A stretch of 64,000 bases of DNA from assembly GCF_002872255.1 (NCBI RefSeq), contig NZ_NIPR01000005.1:124001-188000 (forward strand), given 5' to 3'. Positions within the stretch are counted from its first letter, which is position 1, and every line of letters begins with the position of its first letter. The notes beneath the pieces were generated by a model. The model made no database searches. It was not told the origin of the DNA and saw only the letters and a program-made list of their open reading frames with translations. Made by a program: the position numbers and the translations under genes. Source of the stretch: Companilactobacillus nuruki (lineage in GTDB: Bacteria > Bacillota > Bacilli > Lactobacillales > Lactobacillaceae). Below, piece after piece: positions 9,356-17,493 of the stretch.

Positions 9356-9784
9356 TTAGATTCCATCTTCAAAATCTTCAGAATCATCAACTTTTTCAGA
9401 ATCATTCATCTCAAACAATTCTGTACTATTCTTTGTAACCGAAACCAGATCATTAGCATAATCCTTCAAATTATCATAACTATTGAAAGTGGTTTCAAGC
9501 AAAGAGGCTAAATTACAACCTGCAACTACCAAAACATTTTCAGACTTATAAGCAATCTTGGCTGCCTCTTTATAAGGAGTACCACCAATAAGATCTGTGA
9601 AGAATAGAACTGGTTCATTACCTATAGCTTTCAAATACTCTTCACGAAGATCCACTTCACTCATACCATCTTCAAAGTTAATAAATTTCATATTTAATTG
9701 TTTACCGGCTAGTAATTTTACAGCACCTTCAAACCCTGTTGCAAACTTGCCATGTCCAGTAACAATAGTCTTATATTGTGGCAT
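9356..9784 (-). CDS. PTS EIIA, mannose/sorbose family
   Basis: This cytoplasmic EIIA accepts phosphate from HPr at the His of TGHGKFATG (about residue 10). The 142-residue length and FFTDLIGGTPYKEAA match the mannose-family IIA fold. It follows the IID gene by 11 bp (GGGGGA ribosome site) and completes a IIB-IIC-IID-IIA set. The acidic C-terminal tail (SEKVDDSEDFEDGI) is unusual but harmless. The sugar is unknown; the DgaF remnant downstream suggests glucosaminate or a related acid. Confidence 0.88.
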   Translation of the reverse strand: MPQYKTIVTGHGKFATGFEGAVKLLAGKQLNMKFINFEDGMSEVDLREEYLKAIGNEPVLFFTDLIGGTPYKEAAKIAYKSENVLVVAGCNLASLLETTFNSYDNLKDYANDLVSVTKNSTELFEMNDSEKVDDSEDFEDGI

Positions 9785-9795
9785 TTTCTATCCCC

Positions 9796-10590
9796 CTACA
9801 TAATTCCTAAGAAAGAACATAAAATACATAGTACAAACACTACACCAATTAATACAATTGGAGATACCTTTTTCTTAAGCAACCAGTATAAGAAGAAAGT
9901 AAATGCTAATGGCAAAATATTTGGAAAGACTTTATCTAAGAAATCTTTCTGTAGTGAAACTGTACCAATTTTTACTTTTAGTGAAAGAGAAACGTAAGAA
10001 CTAATCAGCGCTCCAATTACTGTAAGACCCATAATCGTTGCAACTCTAGCAATGATCTCGGAATTATCTTGAATAACATCAATGGCTTTAACACCTAAGT
10101 TATATCCCAGATGTGCAAAAGGAATTCTACATAAGAAGATTCCTATGTACACTATGAAGAAAATAATAGGTCCAAGGATATTGCCCTTTGATGCAAATGA
10201 TGCAGATATTCCGCCAACGATTGGCATCAACGTGAACCAATAAATAGCATCACCTATTCCTGCCATTGGACCAAATAAACCGTTCTTCAAACCACGAATT
10301 GTTTGTCTATCAACACGTTTTTCTTCCAAACTAGTTAATAGTCCCATTAATATCGAAACAAGTGGTGGTGAAGTATTGATAAATTCCATGTTATCCTGCA
10401 TGGCCTCTGACAGGGCTTTTTTGTCACTGCCAAATATTTTCTTCCATGTTGGTACCTGGGACCATGCCCAACCACCAGCTTGCATACGTTCATATGAGAA
10501 AGCCGACTGCAAGAATGCCGAACGTAATCCTAGCATTGTTATGTCATGCTTGGTCAATTTTTTATCAGTGTCTTGTGTACTAGATGCCAT
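9796..10590 (-). CDS. PTS EIID, mannose/sorbose family
   Basis: This is a membrane subunit of a mannose-family permease. The signatures are AFLQSAFSYERMQAGGWAWS, PPLVSILMGLLTSLEE and GLFGPMAGIGDAIYW, followed by C-terminal membrane segments. The start at 10590 (MASSTQD) is chosen because GGAGG lies 8 nt upstream, inside the end of the IIC gene; the genes overlap by 11 bp. A longer frame from 10608 would bury the ribosome site. It partners the IIC next to it. Confidence 0.88.
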   Translation of the reverse strand: MASSTQDTDKKLTKHDITMLGLRSAFLQSAFSYERMQAGGWAWSQVPTWKKIFGSDKKALSEAMQDNMEFINTSPPLVSILMGLLTSLEEKRVDRQTIRGLKNGLFGPMAGIGDAIYWFTLMPIVGGISASFASKGNILGPIIFFIVYIGIFLCRIPFAHLGYNLGVKAIDVIQDNSEIIARVATIMGLTVIGALISSYVSLSLKVKIGTVSLQKDFLDKVFPNILPLAFTFFLYWLLKKKVSPIVLIGVVFVLCILCSFLGIM

Positions 10591-11389
10591 CTTCTTCACC
10601 TCCACCACTTATTCCAGCTTCTTTCATCTCATCAATTTGTTCTTGAAGCTTCTTGTTCTTCTTATCACGGAAGAACTCGATCATTGCAAAAACAATACCA
10701 ATAACGGCTGCTGGTAATACATTTGAGAAATTAATAAAGCAAGCAACAACGAAACCTAAAAGTAAATAAGGAACATATTCTACACGTAACAATACCTTAA
10801 GTAACATAGCAAAACCAACAGCAGGTAGAGCCCCACCAGCCAATTCAAATCCATGGATCAACCATGCTGGCATTGCTTTTACAAGTGCTGCCATAGGTGC
10901 TTGTGCAGCATATGATGATAAGAAAATTACAACGAAGAACGCAATACTTACAATACCCATGATTAAAAATGGGACTGAAGAAAACTTTTTAGTATCAGCT
11001 TCCTTAGCTGCCTTGTCCATAACAGGCATGAATACAGAAAATATTGAATAAAACATTAATAAAATATATTGCATTAACATAGCGAATGGTAATGATAGAC
11101 CAATTGCGGTAGCTGGAGCAACATTCGTTGTATGTGCTATAACCACTGTCATAATCCCGCAGACCGCTGGATTAGGTGGCTGAGTCCCACCAGCCGGTGT
11201 TAAACCTGCAAAAGCTAATTCTGTTAATCCACCTGCAATAACACCTAATCTTAAATCACCTAAAATTAGTCCTGCAATTGTACAACTAATAATTGGTCTA
11301 AAGATATAAAATACTTCAAGCCATGAGTCTAATCCAGCCAATACTGCAAATATTGCTAAACCTAACCCTTGGGCTAATGTAATAGACAT
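10580..11389 (-). CDS. PTS EIIC, mannose/sorbose family
   Basis: The 269-residue polytopic membrane protein has the EIIC-Man signature GGLTELAFAGLTPAGGTQPPNPAVCGI, which contributes to the sugar channel. It starts after GGGGGAAAC and overlaps the IID gene by 11 bp. The C-terminal tail is charged, with GISGGGEEDGI at the end. It is part of the GntR/IIB-IIC-IID-IIA operon. Confidence 0.88.
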   Translation of the reverse strand: MSITLAQGLGLAIFAVLAGLDSWLEVFYIFRPIISCTIAGLILGDLRLGVIAGGLTELAFAGLTPAGGTQPPNPAVCGIMTVVIAHTTNVAPATAIGLSLPFAMLMQYILLMFYSIFSVFMPVMDKAAKEADTKKFSSVPFLIMGIVSIAFFVVIFLSSYAAQAPMAALVKAMPAWLIHGFELAGGALPAVGFAMLLKVLLRVEYVPYLLLGFVVACFINFSNVLPAAVIGIVFAMIEFFRDKKNKKLQEQIDEMKEAGISGGGEEDGI

Positions 11390-11459
11390 ATTGTTTCCCC
11401 CTCAATAATTAAATAATCATTTGATTCTTTAGGTAAATATTTCTATACAATATCAATCA

Positions 11460-11936
11460 TTAAAAATCAATTTGTGTCTTATGGTCTCCAGGAACATCTT
11501 GGATATATACATTGACACCAGCGTTTACCAATTTCATAAGATCAGTCTTATCTTGTTCGTCAACATATACTTTTTTTGTTACTTCTTCTTTTCCAGGGGC
11601 AAAGTGCATATTACCAACATTAACTTCTTTAATGGGTACTCCACCCTCTACCAAGGCAGCTGCATCTGCTGGAGTCTTAACTACAATAAATATCTTTTGA
11701 CGATCGGCAGCTTTACTAATGATGTCGATTGTCTTTTTCAATGTAAAGAATCTAATCTGTGCACCTGATGAATCTGCAGTACTCTTCATTAGTTTTTGTT
11801 GTAAGACATCTTCAGCGGCAACATCATTAGCCACCAAGATCAAATTAGCCCCCAAAGTCTTTGTCCATGTAACACCAACTTGTCCATGAACTAACCTATT
11901 ATCAATTCTTGTAAGTAAAATATGTGGTTCTGACAT
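11460..11936 (-). CDS. PTS EIIB, mannose family, internal start within the GntR fusion
   Basis: The internal ATG at 11936 has a near-perfect GAGGAGG 8 nt upstream and gives a 158-residue, full-length EIIB. The His of RLVHGQ is phosphorylated by EIIA and passes phosphate to the sugar in the IIC/IID channel. This is probably the real EIIB gene. Whether read-through from the GntR part also makes a fusion cannot be told from sequence. Confidence 0.65.
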   Translation of the reverse strand: MSEPHILLTRIDNRLVHGQVGVTWTKTLGANLILVANDVAAEDVLQQKLMKSTADSSGAQIRFFTLKKTIDIISKAADRQKIFIVVKTPADAAALVEGGVPIKEVNVGNMHFAPGKEEVTKKVYVDEQDKTDLMKLVNAGVNVYIQDVPGDHKTQIDF

Positions 11937-12710
11937 ATCATTTTCCTCCTCATTTTCCAAAAAGAATATTCTTGATGCAGATGGAGCAACTGCAGTGCTT
12001 ATATAATTAACTACTCCTTCATCATTCATACCCTTAGTAGTTGTTTCTACATATGTATTTCTACGAGCATAATTGGGAATCACCAATGATTTGGAAGGAC
12101 TATCATCCACACTGGTATCAATATCATGTTGTAAGAAATTGGGATCTAAATTATATTTATGAATCAACATTGGCATTAATTCTCGATTTTCAATTTCATT
12201 AGCCATTATCAACGGAAAATCTTTAAACGATAGATACGTTAATCTCTTAATTAAAGGTTGTTTATCCGATACATAAACTTGTTCTATTTTATAAATATAA
12301 TCCGATTCAGATAGATTCATAATATTTCTTATATCAGGTTCTTCACCATAAGCTAATATTTGAAAAGTGTTCAACAGAATCCTTACATCATGTCCATAAC
12401 GTTTTAGTTGCAGACTTGGAGTATCAACATAACTGATTCCAAGATTTATTGGATCCTGTGATTTAACAAAACTTCCTTGTCCTTGACGCTTCTCTATATA
12501 TTTACTTTTCTCTAGATCCGCCAATGCCTTGCGAATTGTAATCCGACTAACACCATATTCTTCACATAATTCTTTCTCCGATGGCAACTTTGAACCAATA
12601 GATAATTGACCGGTCTCAATCTCATGAATTAATTCTTCACTTATTTGTTCATATTGCCAGAATGGCTGTTTTTTCAATATTCTCACCAACTTGTTATATC
12701 GATATAACAA
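11460..12710 (-). CDS. GntR/UTRA regulator fused in frame to PTS EIIB (mannose family)
   Basis: One 416-codon frame holds two proteins. Residues ~20-90 are a GntR winged helix (LPSEKELCEEYGVSRITIRKALADLE), ~95-255 a UTRA effector domain, and 259-416 a complete mannose-family EIIB starting MSEPHILLTRIDNRLVHGQVG, with the phosphorylated His in LVHGQV. A GAGGAGG sequence lies 8 nt before that internal ATG (11936), so EIIB can also be made alone. Usually regulator and EIIB are separate; loss of the regulator's stop would create this fusion. The marked 5' end is a TTG inside the operator palindrome. A better regulator start is TTG at 12677, just after GGTGAG. Confidence 0.75.
   Translation of the reverse strand: MLYRYNKLVRILKKQPFWQYEQISEELIHEIETGQLSIGSKLPSEKELCEEYGVSRITIRKALADLEKSKYIEKRQGQGSFVKSQDPINLGISYVDTPSLQLKRYGHDVRILLNTFQILAYGEEPDIRNIMNLSESDYIYKIEQVYVSDKQPLIKRLTYLSFKDFPLIMANEIENRELMPMLIHKYNLDPNFLQHDIDTSVDDSPSKSLVIPNYARRNTYVETTTKGMNDEGVVNYISTAVAPSASRIFFLENEEENDMSEPHILLTRIDNRLVHGQVGVTWTKTLGANLILVANDVAAEDVLQQKLMKSTADSSGAQIRFFTLKKTIDIISKAADRQKIFIVVKTPADAAALVEGGVPIKEVNVGNMHFAPGKEEVTKKVYVDEQDKTDLMKLVNAGVNVYIQDVPGDHKTQIDF
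12691..12710. promoter_or_regulatory. Perfect 20-bp palindrome, candidate GntR operator
   Basis: TTGTTATATCGATATAACAA is a perfect inverted repeat just downstream of the -10 box of the GntR-PTS operon. It lies in the expected place for autoregulation by the GntR/UTRA protein. Confidence 0.65.
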
Positions 12711-12720
12711 CCATGGTTTT

Positions 12721-12750
12721 ATTATAAGTCCTGCATCCGTTTTATGTCAA
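12721..12750 (-). promoter_or_regulatory. Sigma-A promoter of the GntR-PTS operon
   Basis: On the minus strand TTGACA (12750-12745), an 18-bp spacer and TATAAT (12726-12721) match consensus. The -35 box is inside a cre site and the operator palindrome follows the -10 box. Confidence 0.8.
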
Positions 12751-12758
12751 CGCTTACA
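12745..12758 (-). promoter_or_regulatory. cre site (CcpA) over the -35 box of the GntR-PTS operon
   Basis: TGTAAGCGTTGACA on the minus strand matches the consensus TGWAANCGNTNWCA at every position. CcpA bound here would block the -35 box, giving catabolite repression. Confidence 0.8.
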
Positions 12759-12942
12759 TTATTTAATGAATTAAATAGCGATTAAATTAACCTTATGGTT
12801 TTTCTCCAAAAGCCATACACAGAACTTATTACATGGTTGAAAATGTTAACTGGTATCTTTTTATAATAATGTTCAAATATACCAATTTGATTCCACGATC
12901 ACTATTTAATAATATAATGTAAATTTTTTAAAAAGAAGTAAA

Positions 12943-12973
12943 AAAAATCCCGAATTCAAAATTCAGGATTTTT
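12943..12973 (-). terminator. Terminator of the gat PTS operon
   Basis: AAAAATCC pairs with GGATTTTT, with inner GAATT/AATTC pairing. It lies just after the EIIC stop. Confidence 0.75.
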
Positions 12974-12985
12974 AATATTAATATA

Positions 12986-14404
12986 CTATTTGGCAGCCTT
13001 TGCAGCAGCCTCGTCAGCATAAACTTTATTTCTCTTCTTCATTTGTTGTGCGTACCAGATAAAGATCAATAGGTATGCAACAAGTGCTAATGCAGCATAT
13101 AGAATAAACTTAATTTGACCAGTTGAAGCGTTACCTACTAAGTAAGCTAGGAACTTTTCAATAGGACCTTCCATAGTTGAGTGAGAAATCATTGTACCTG
13201 ATGCAAGACCCTTAGGGAATGCGCCAAGTTTCTTAGCAGTTTCTGTAACCATAGGAGCTGATAATGTACCTGCCCATAGGAACAATGGTAATTCGATAGC
13301 ACCGATAACGATCATACGGATAATCTTACCACGTGTAACAACTAGCAAAGCTGGTGTAACACCCATGGCGATAATACCACCTAAAGGCAAAATCTTGTTA
13401 CCAGGTAGTACAAGTGCTTCAAGAAGCATGATAGGTGCTAGAACGTTAGCAGCAGCCCAGATTTCAGCACGTCCGGCGATAAATGGCCAGTCAAGTCCAA
13501 CATTCATTGTACGACCTTTAAGTCTCTTGTTAGCAAAGTCAGTAATACCTTGTGATAATGGTTCAACAGCAGCGATAAACCATGAACCGATCAATGAGAA
13601 TAGTTCCAAACAGAAAGCAGCTGTAAATGATAGTGTAAAGATTTCCTTAACACCTTGATGTGAAAGTAAACCAATAAAAATACCTAGATAGATACCAATG
13701 GCGAATTTACTTCCCCAGAATCCAATCTTCTTGTTCAATGCAGCAGCATCGAAATCGAATTTATCTAACCATGGGAAGATAACATCAAATAGCTTATCAA
13801 AAACCATGATAATTGGGTTCATCATGTAGTTCATATGTGTTGTAGTCATTGGGTTTGAAGCTGGAGCATGTAATAGATCATTAAAAGTAGGTTTCATCAA
13901 ATCTGAATTGATAATCTTCAATACACCAATGAAAATGACAAGAATTGTTGTAATTAGTAAGTTTGCGCCAAAGAACATAGCTAGCAAACCAACGAAAGCT
14001 AGATGCCAAATATCAAAAATATCAACATCCAATGTATTTGTCTTGTTCAAAACGATCATAACAATATTAACGATAACCATAACAAGCAAGAAGAATAATG
14101 TATATGGTGAACCCCATGTGATAGTAGCCAATGGAGCCCAACCTAAGTCGGTAACTGATAACTGAATACCAGTTGATTTAACAAACGCATTCAAAGCATC
14201 TTGGAACGCTGTTGTTAAAAGACCGATAACGGCACTAATAGCCGTAAGAGCGATGGCTAATTTAATACCACCCTCCAAAGCTTTAGAGAATTTAACTCTA
14301 AAAATCAACGCAATGATCGTCAAAACGATTAACATCATTGGTGCAGCACCAAGATCAATTAAAGGTTTGAAGATCGCATTGGCGAAACTAATTATTCCTG
14401 ACAT
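12986..14404 (-). CDS. gatC: PTS EIIC, galactitol family (probable galactose transporter)
   Basis: The 472-residue membrane protein has about ten membrane segments and galactitol-family EIIC features, including FKPLIDLGAAPMMLI near the start and NVGLDWPFIAGRAEIWAAANVLAP in the centre. It is last in the gatA-gatB-gatC operon. Divergent lacR-lacAB and the nearby lacCD genes handle galactose-6-phosphate and tagatose-6-phosphate, so the likely import is galactose (to galactose-6-P) or galactitol/tagatose. The start has GGGGGG 8 nt upstream. Substrate is inferred from context; related Gat-type PTS in streptococci take up galactose. Confidence 0.88.
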   Translation of the reverse strand: MSGIISFANAIFKPLIDLGAAPMMLIVLTIIALIFRVKFSKALEGGIKLAIALTAISAVIGLLTTAFQDALNAFVKSTGIQLSVTDLGWAPLATITWGSPYTLFFLLVMVIVNIVMIVLNKTNTLDVDIFDIWHLAFVGLLAMFFGANLLITTILVIFIGVLKIINSDLMKPTFNDLLHAPASNPMTTTHMNYMMNPIIMVFDKLFDVIFPWLDKFDFDAAALNKKIGFWGSKFAIGIYLGIFIGLLSHQGVKEIFTLSFTAAFCLELFSLIGSWFIAAVEPLSQGITDFANKRLKGRTMNVGLDWPFIAGRAEIWAAANVLAPIMLLEALVLPGNKILPLGGIIAMGVTPALLVVTRGKIIRMIVIGAIELPLFLWAGTLSAPMVTETAKKLGAFPKGLASGTMISHSTMEGPIEKFLAYLVGNASTGQIKFILYAALALVAYLLIFIWYAQQMKKRNKVYADEAAAKAAK

Positions 14405-14435
14405 ATCCTGTTTCCCCCCAGATTAATATGTTTTT

Positions 14436-14741
14436 TTATGCTTTGCCACTGTCTTTGATAGCTTGTTCAACTTGATCATAAACAGGTGCAGCTAAAGCAG
14501 GCATTCTATATAGAATAGGACCAGCATCAATAACCGGGATCTTTGGTTCGAATCCAAGGTCTGTAGCGGCGATTGGTGTAAATAGATCATAATTGTCTAA
14601 CATATCCTCAGTAATATCTTTAACCATAACGGCATCGGCTTGAACATCATATCCACGATTACCCATTTCTGTTTCCAAAGCATCTTTGATTTGGTGACTT
14701 GAGTTAACTCCGGCACCACAAGCAGCTAAAATTTTGAACAT
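14436..14741 (-). CDS. gatB: PTS EIIB, galactitol family
   Basis: The 101-residue EIIB has the phospho-Cys loop AACGAGVNSSHQ (Cys about residue 9), as in galactitol-type IIB. It takes phosphate from the EIIA upstream and passes it to sugar bound by the EIIC. Spacing is 15 bp from gatA and 31 bp to gatC, with a clear AGGAG site. Confidence 0.9.
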   Translation of the reverse strand: MFKILAACGAGVNSSHQIKDALETEMGNRGYDVQADAVMVKDITEDMLDNYDLFTPIAATDLGFEPKIPVIDAGPILYRMPALAAPVYDQVEQAIKDSGKA

Positions 14742-14756
14742 AATTCTTACTCTCCT

Positions 14757-15269
14757 TTATTCATTACTCTTTGCATATTGAGTGAACTTACGACTCAAGA
14801 AAGAATAAATTTCCTTGGGATCATCACTCTTGAAAAATGGTATTAACTCGTTTTCTGATGTACGAGCCATGAAATCCATGATCTGTGCCAAAATGTTTGA
14901 TTGGCCTTCAGGATCATTATTTAAGATCATGAACAAAAACTTCACATTGAATTCCTTCGATGGATCAATCATATTATGGAAGGAAATTTCATTATCTAAC
15001 TTAATTGGAACAATCATCCGTGCTTTGACGAATTCACTTTCCGTATGTGGGATTGCTATATTTGGTATCTTCGTTGATACGACTGACATATCAATTCCAG
15101 TAGGATAGTTTTCCTCACGTTCCAATAAATTATTAATGAAGTCTTTAGTCACAAGATCTTTCTTTAATAACGAGTCCGCTATTTCACGAAAAACCTCTTC
15201 TTGAGTTGAAGCCTTTGAAATATAAATTTCATTTTCGTTAAATAGTTGATCAGTAGCTAAATCACTCAT
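14757..15269 (-). CDS. gatA: PTS EIIA, fructose/galactitol type
   Basis: A PTS_EIIA_2 domain fills the 170-residue protein. The phosphorylated His lies in IPNIAIPHTESEFV, after the family motif LLEREENYPTGI. It is the first gene of gatABC. The ATG at 15269 is preferred because AGGTGA lies 8 nt upstream; a GTG at 15281 would overlap the ribosome site. Promoter and LacR-type operator lie directly upstream. Confidence 0.88.
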   Translation of the reverse strand: MSDLATDQLFNENEIYISKASTQEEVFREIADSLLKKDLVTKDFINNLLEREENYPTGIDMSVVSTKIPNIAIPHTESEFVKARMIVPIKLDNEISFHNMIDPSKEFNVKFLFMILNNDPEGQSNILAQIMDFMARTSENELIPFFKSDDPKEIYSFLSRKFTQYAKSNE

Positions 15270-15308
15270 TAACCCCATCACCTACCTGTTGTTTGTTTTT
15301 GTTTACAA

Positions 15309-15322
15309 GAACAATAGTAAAC
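15309..15322 (-). promoter_or_regulatory. Candidate LacR operator at the gat promoter
   Basis: The 14-mer GAACAATAGTAAAC (plus strand) also occurs at 15508-15521 beside lacR. Here it covers the gat -10 box. Two identical copies in one divergent control region, next to a DeoR-family gene, point to LacR binding. Confidence 0.7.
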
Positions 15323-15342
15323 GCTAACATTAATTATGTCAA
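15314..15342 (-). promoter_or_regulatory. Promoter of gatABC with overlapping cre-like site
   Basis: TTGACA (15342-15337), a 17-bp spacer and TACTAT (15319-15314) are read on the minus strand. The spacer contains TGTTAGCGTTTACT, a cre-like sequence with one or two mismatches, depending on the consensus used. Confidence 0.6.
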
Positions 15343-15467
15343 TATAAATTATAAATATATAATAATATAATTCTTTCTTCATATATATCAATAAGATTCC
15401 TTAGCTTAGGTAATCAATAGATAAAGTAAATGCTTACAACAATTTGATAATTACTATTCAAAAGTGA

Positions 15468-15496
15468 TTGACAAGTGAACAGTCTGATGCTAAATT
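15468..15496 (+). promoter_or_regulatory. Promoter of lacR-lacAB
   Basis: TTGACA (15468-15473), a 17-bp spacer and TAAATT (15491-15496). The second LacR-type operator starts 12 bp downstream. Confidence 0.65.
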
Positions 15497-15507
15497 ATGT
15501 TTGTAAC

Positions 15508-15521
15508 GAACAATAGTAAAC
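15508..15521 (+). promoter_or_regulatory. Candidate LacR operator at the lacR promoter
   Basis: Second copy of GAACAATAGTAAAC, identical to 15309-15322 and in the same orientation. It lies just after the lacR transcription start and would block it. Confidence 0.7.
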
Positions 15522-15537
15522 AAAAAGAGGTGATCTT

Positions 15538-16299
15538 TTGTTAAAGAAAGAACGCTTTCTAAAGATACTATCTGAATTAGATAAGAACGACATCGTTACT
15601 GTTAATGATTTAACTACATTATTGCAATGTTCCGATATGACTATTCGTAGAGATCTTGAAGAGTTGTCAGAATCTGGCAAATTGATAAGAATTCATGGTG
15701 GTGCACAAAAAATTACTGTTTCACCATTAGAAGAAGCCTCTCATGTTGAAAAACGTGAGGTTCATATTAAGGAAAAACAAGAAATAGCTAATTTAGCAGC
15801 AAATGAAATTGATAATTTTGATACTATCTTTATCGGTCCAGGAACAACGCTTGAATTGATTGCTCAAAACATTAAGAACATAACTTCCTTGAGGGTCGTG
15901 ACAATTAGTATTCCTGTCTTTGAAAGCTTTAAAAATTCAGATTTGAATTGTGAATTGATCTTAGCTGGTGGCATTTATCGTAGTCGCTCAGGAACACTGA
16001 TTGGTGCTTTAGCAAGTAACGCTGTGAGTGGACTGAAATTCGACAAAGCCTTCGTCGGTGTAAACGGAATTCAAAATTCTCAAATCATGACTGCTAATAC
16101 CGAGGAAGGTCGAATTCAAAACGTTGCTTTGAATAATTCTCAGACAAAATACATCGTTGCAGATAAATATAAGTTAAACAGAAATGATTTCTATACTTTC
16201 TATAGCTTAGACGATGTTGATTATCTGGTTACTAACAAGAGTGCTTCCAAAGAAACTATAGATTACTATCAACAATATGTAAGACTTATTACCAATTAA
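15538..16299 (+). CDS. lacR: DeoR-family repressor LacR (tagatose-6-phosphate pathway)
   Basis: The 253-residue protein has an N-terminal DeoR helix-turn-helix (VTVNDLTTLLQCSDMTIRRDLEELSESGKLIRIHGG, about 20-55) and a C-terminal sugar-phosphate isomerase-like sensor domain with the IGPGTTLELIA loop. In lactic bacteria LacR represses lac/gat genes and is released by tagatose-6-phosphate. The start is TTG at 15538, with AAAGAGGTGATC upstream. It is the first gene before lacA and lacB, and two identical candidate operators flank the divergent promoters. Confidence 0.88.
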   Translation: MLKKERFLKILSELDKNDIVTVNDLTTLLQCSDMTIRRDLEELSESGKLIRIHGGAQKITVSPLEEASHVEKREVHIKEKQEIANLAANEIDNFDTIFIGPGTTLELIAQNIKNITSLRVVTISIPVFESFKNSDLNCELILAGGIYRSRSGTLIGALASNAVSGLKFDKAFVGVNGIQNSQIMTANTEEGRIQNVALNNSQTKYIVADKYKLNRNDFYTFYSLDDVDYLVTNKSASKETIDYYQQYVRLITN

Positions 16300-16315
16300 T
16301 GGAGGGATTATTTTT

Positions 16316-16750
16316 ATGAAAATCGCATTAGCTTCAGATAAAGCAGGATTTGAATTAAAAAACTATATCAAGGATTACCTTGAAAGCGAAGGTAAAGATT
16401 ACGAAATCGTTGATCTTTCAGAAGAACCTGCTGCTGACTTCGTTGATTCATCAACTGCTGTTGCACATGCAGTTCTAGATGGCAAGACAGACCGTGGAAT
16501 TATGTTTGATGAATATGGTACTGGTTCAGCTATGGCAAGTAACAAGATCCATGGCATGGTAACTGCTAATGTTACTGAAGAAAATACAGCCCATATGACA
16601 ACACAACACAATGGTGCAAAAGCTATTGCCATTGGTTCAGGAATCGTTGGTAAGAAACGTGCCGAATCAATCGTTGACGAATATTTAGGTGTTAACTACG
16701 CTGGTGGACGTCACCAAATCCGTTTGGATATGCTTGAGAAGCTATATTAA
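16316..16750 (+). CDS. lacA: Galactose-6-phosphate isomerase subunit LacA
   Basis: LacA and LacB together convert galactose-6-phosphate to tagatose-6-phosphate. The 144-residue RpiB/LacAB-family protein starts [22 protein letters not shown] and contains [20 protein letters not shown]. It lacks the Cys found in the LacB loop, as is normal for LacA. It lies 16 bp after lacR with GGAGGG, and 17 bp before lacB. Confidence 0.92.
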   Translation: MKIALASDKAGFELKNYIKDYLESEGKDYEIVDLSEEPAADFVDSSTAVAHAVLDGKTDRGIMFDEYGTGSAMASNKIHGMVTANVTEENTAHMTTQHNGAKAIAIGSGIVGKKRAESIVDEYLGVNYAGGRHQIRLDMLEKLY

Positions 16751-16767
16751 TAGGAGGGAATCAATTT

Positions 16768-17280
16768 ATGATTATTGCATTAGGAAACGACCATATTGTT
16801 ACAGATGTTAAAATTCAAATTTCAGATATGTTAAAGGCTATGGGCCACAAGGTTATTGATGTTGGTACATATGACAATACTAGAACACACTACCCTATCT
16901 ATGGTTTACGTGTAGCTGATCTTGTTCGTGATGGCAAAGCTGATTACGGTGTTGTTCTTTGTGGTACTGGTGTTGGTATTTCTACTGCTGCTGACAAGAA
17001 CGAAGGAATCCGTGCTGCTTTGGTTGCCGATACAACAACAGCTAAATATGCTAAAGAACATTTGAATGCTAATGTTATCAGTTTTGGTGGTGCCGTTGTT
17101 GGTGAACATCTAGCTGAAGAAATCGTTAAGACATTCCTTGCTTCTAAATACTTGGGTGAAGACGATGATCTTATCAAGAAGATCGAAGCTGTTGAAACAG
17201 ATAACCCAGAACAACATGATAACCCTCACTTCTATGATCATGAAATGAAGCTATGGGACGAAGGATTCTATCACGATTAG
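16768..17280 (+). CDS. lacB: Galactose-6-phosphate isomerase subunit LacB
   Basis: The 170-residue RpiB-family subunit has the active-site loop [24 protein letters not shown] with the catalytic Cys, and the [13 protein letters not shown] region. It partners LacA. The gene follows lacA with AGGAGGG; after it comes a 362-bp gap before lacC. Confidence 0.92.
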   Translation: MIIALGNDHIVTDVKIQISDMLKAMGHKVIDVGTYDNTRTHYPIYGLRVADLVRDGKADYGVVLCGTGVGISTAADKNEGIRAALVADTTTAKYAKEHLNANVISFGGAVVGEHLAEEIVKTFLASKYLGEDDDLIKKIEAVETDNPEQHDNPHFYDHEMKLWDEGFYHD

Positions 17281-17431
17281 AGAGTCGAGAACGGCGATTA
17301 ACTTCAAAGTGTAATAAAACACTGGAAGCTATTGTTCGTAATTTGTTTAAAAAAATCGATTTTACCAAATCCAAAAAATTCAAAAAAATATATTTTTTTA
17401 CTGCAAATGTATGCGCTTTACTGTAAACTAA

Positions 17432-17445
17432 AGTTTGCGCTTACA
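17432..17445 (-). promoter_or_regulatory. cre-like site between lacB and lacC
   Basis: On the minus strand TGTAAGCGCAAACT fits the relaxed cre consensus with one mismatch in the right half. A closely similar sequence occurs at 42566-42579. Confidence 0.4.
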
Positions 17446-17493
17446 TTATAAATTAAAATGTGAGCTACCATTGTGTAACTCATCACGGGCTAT

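Noticed and set aside
17174-17383. 69-codon minus-strand frame overlapping lacB end
   Set aside because: No RBS and no recognisable domain; shadow of lacB and its 3' region.
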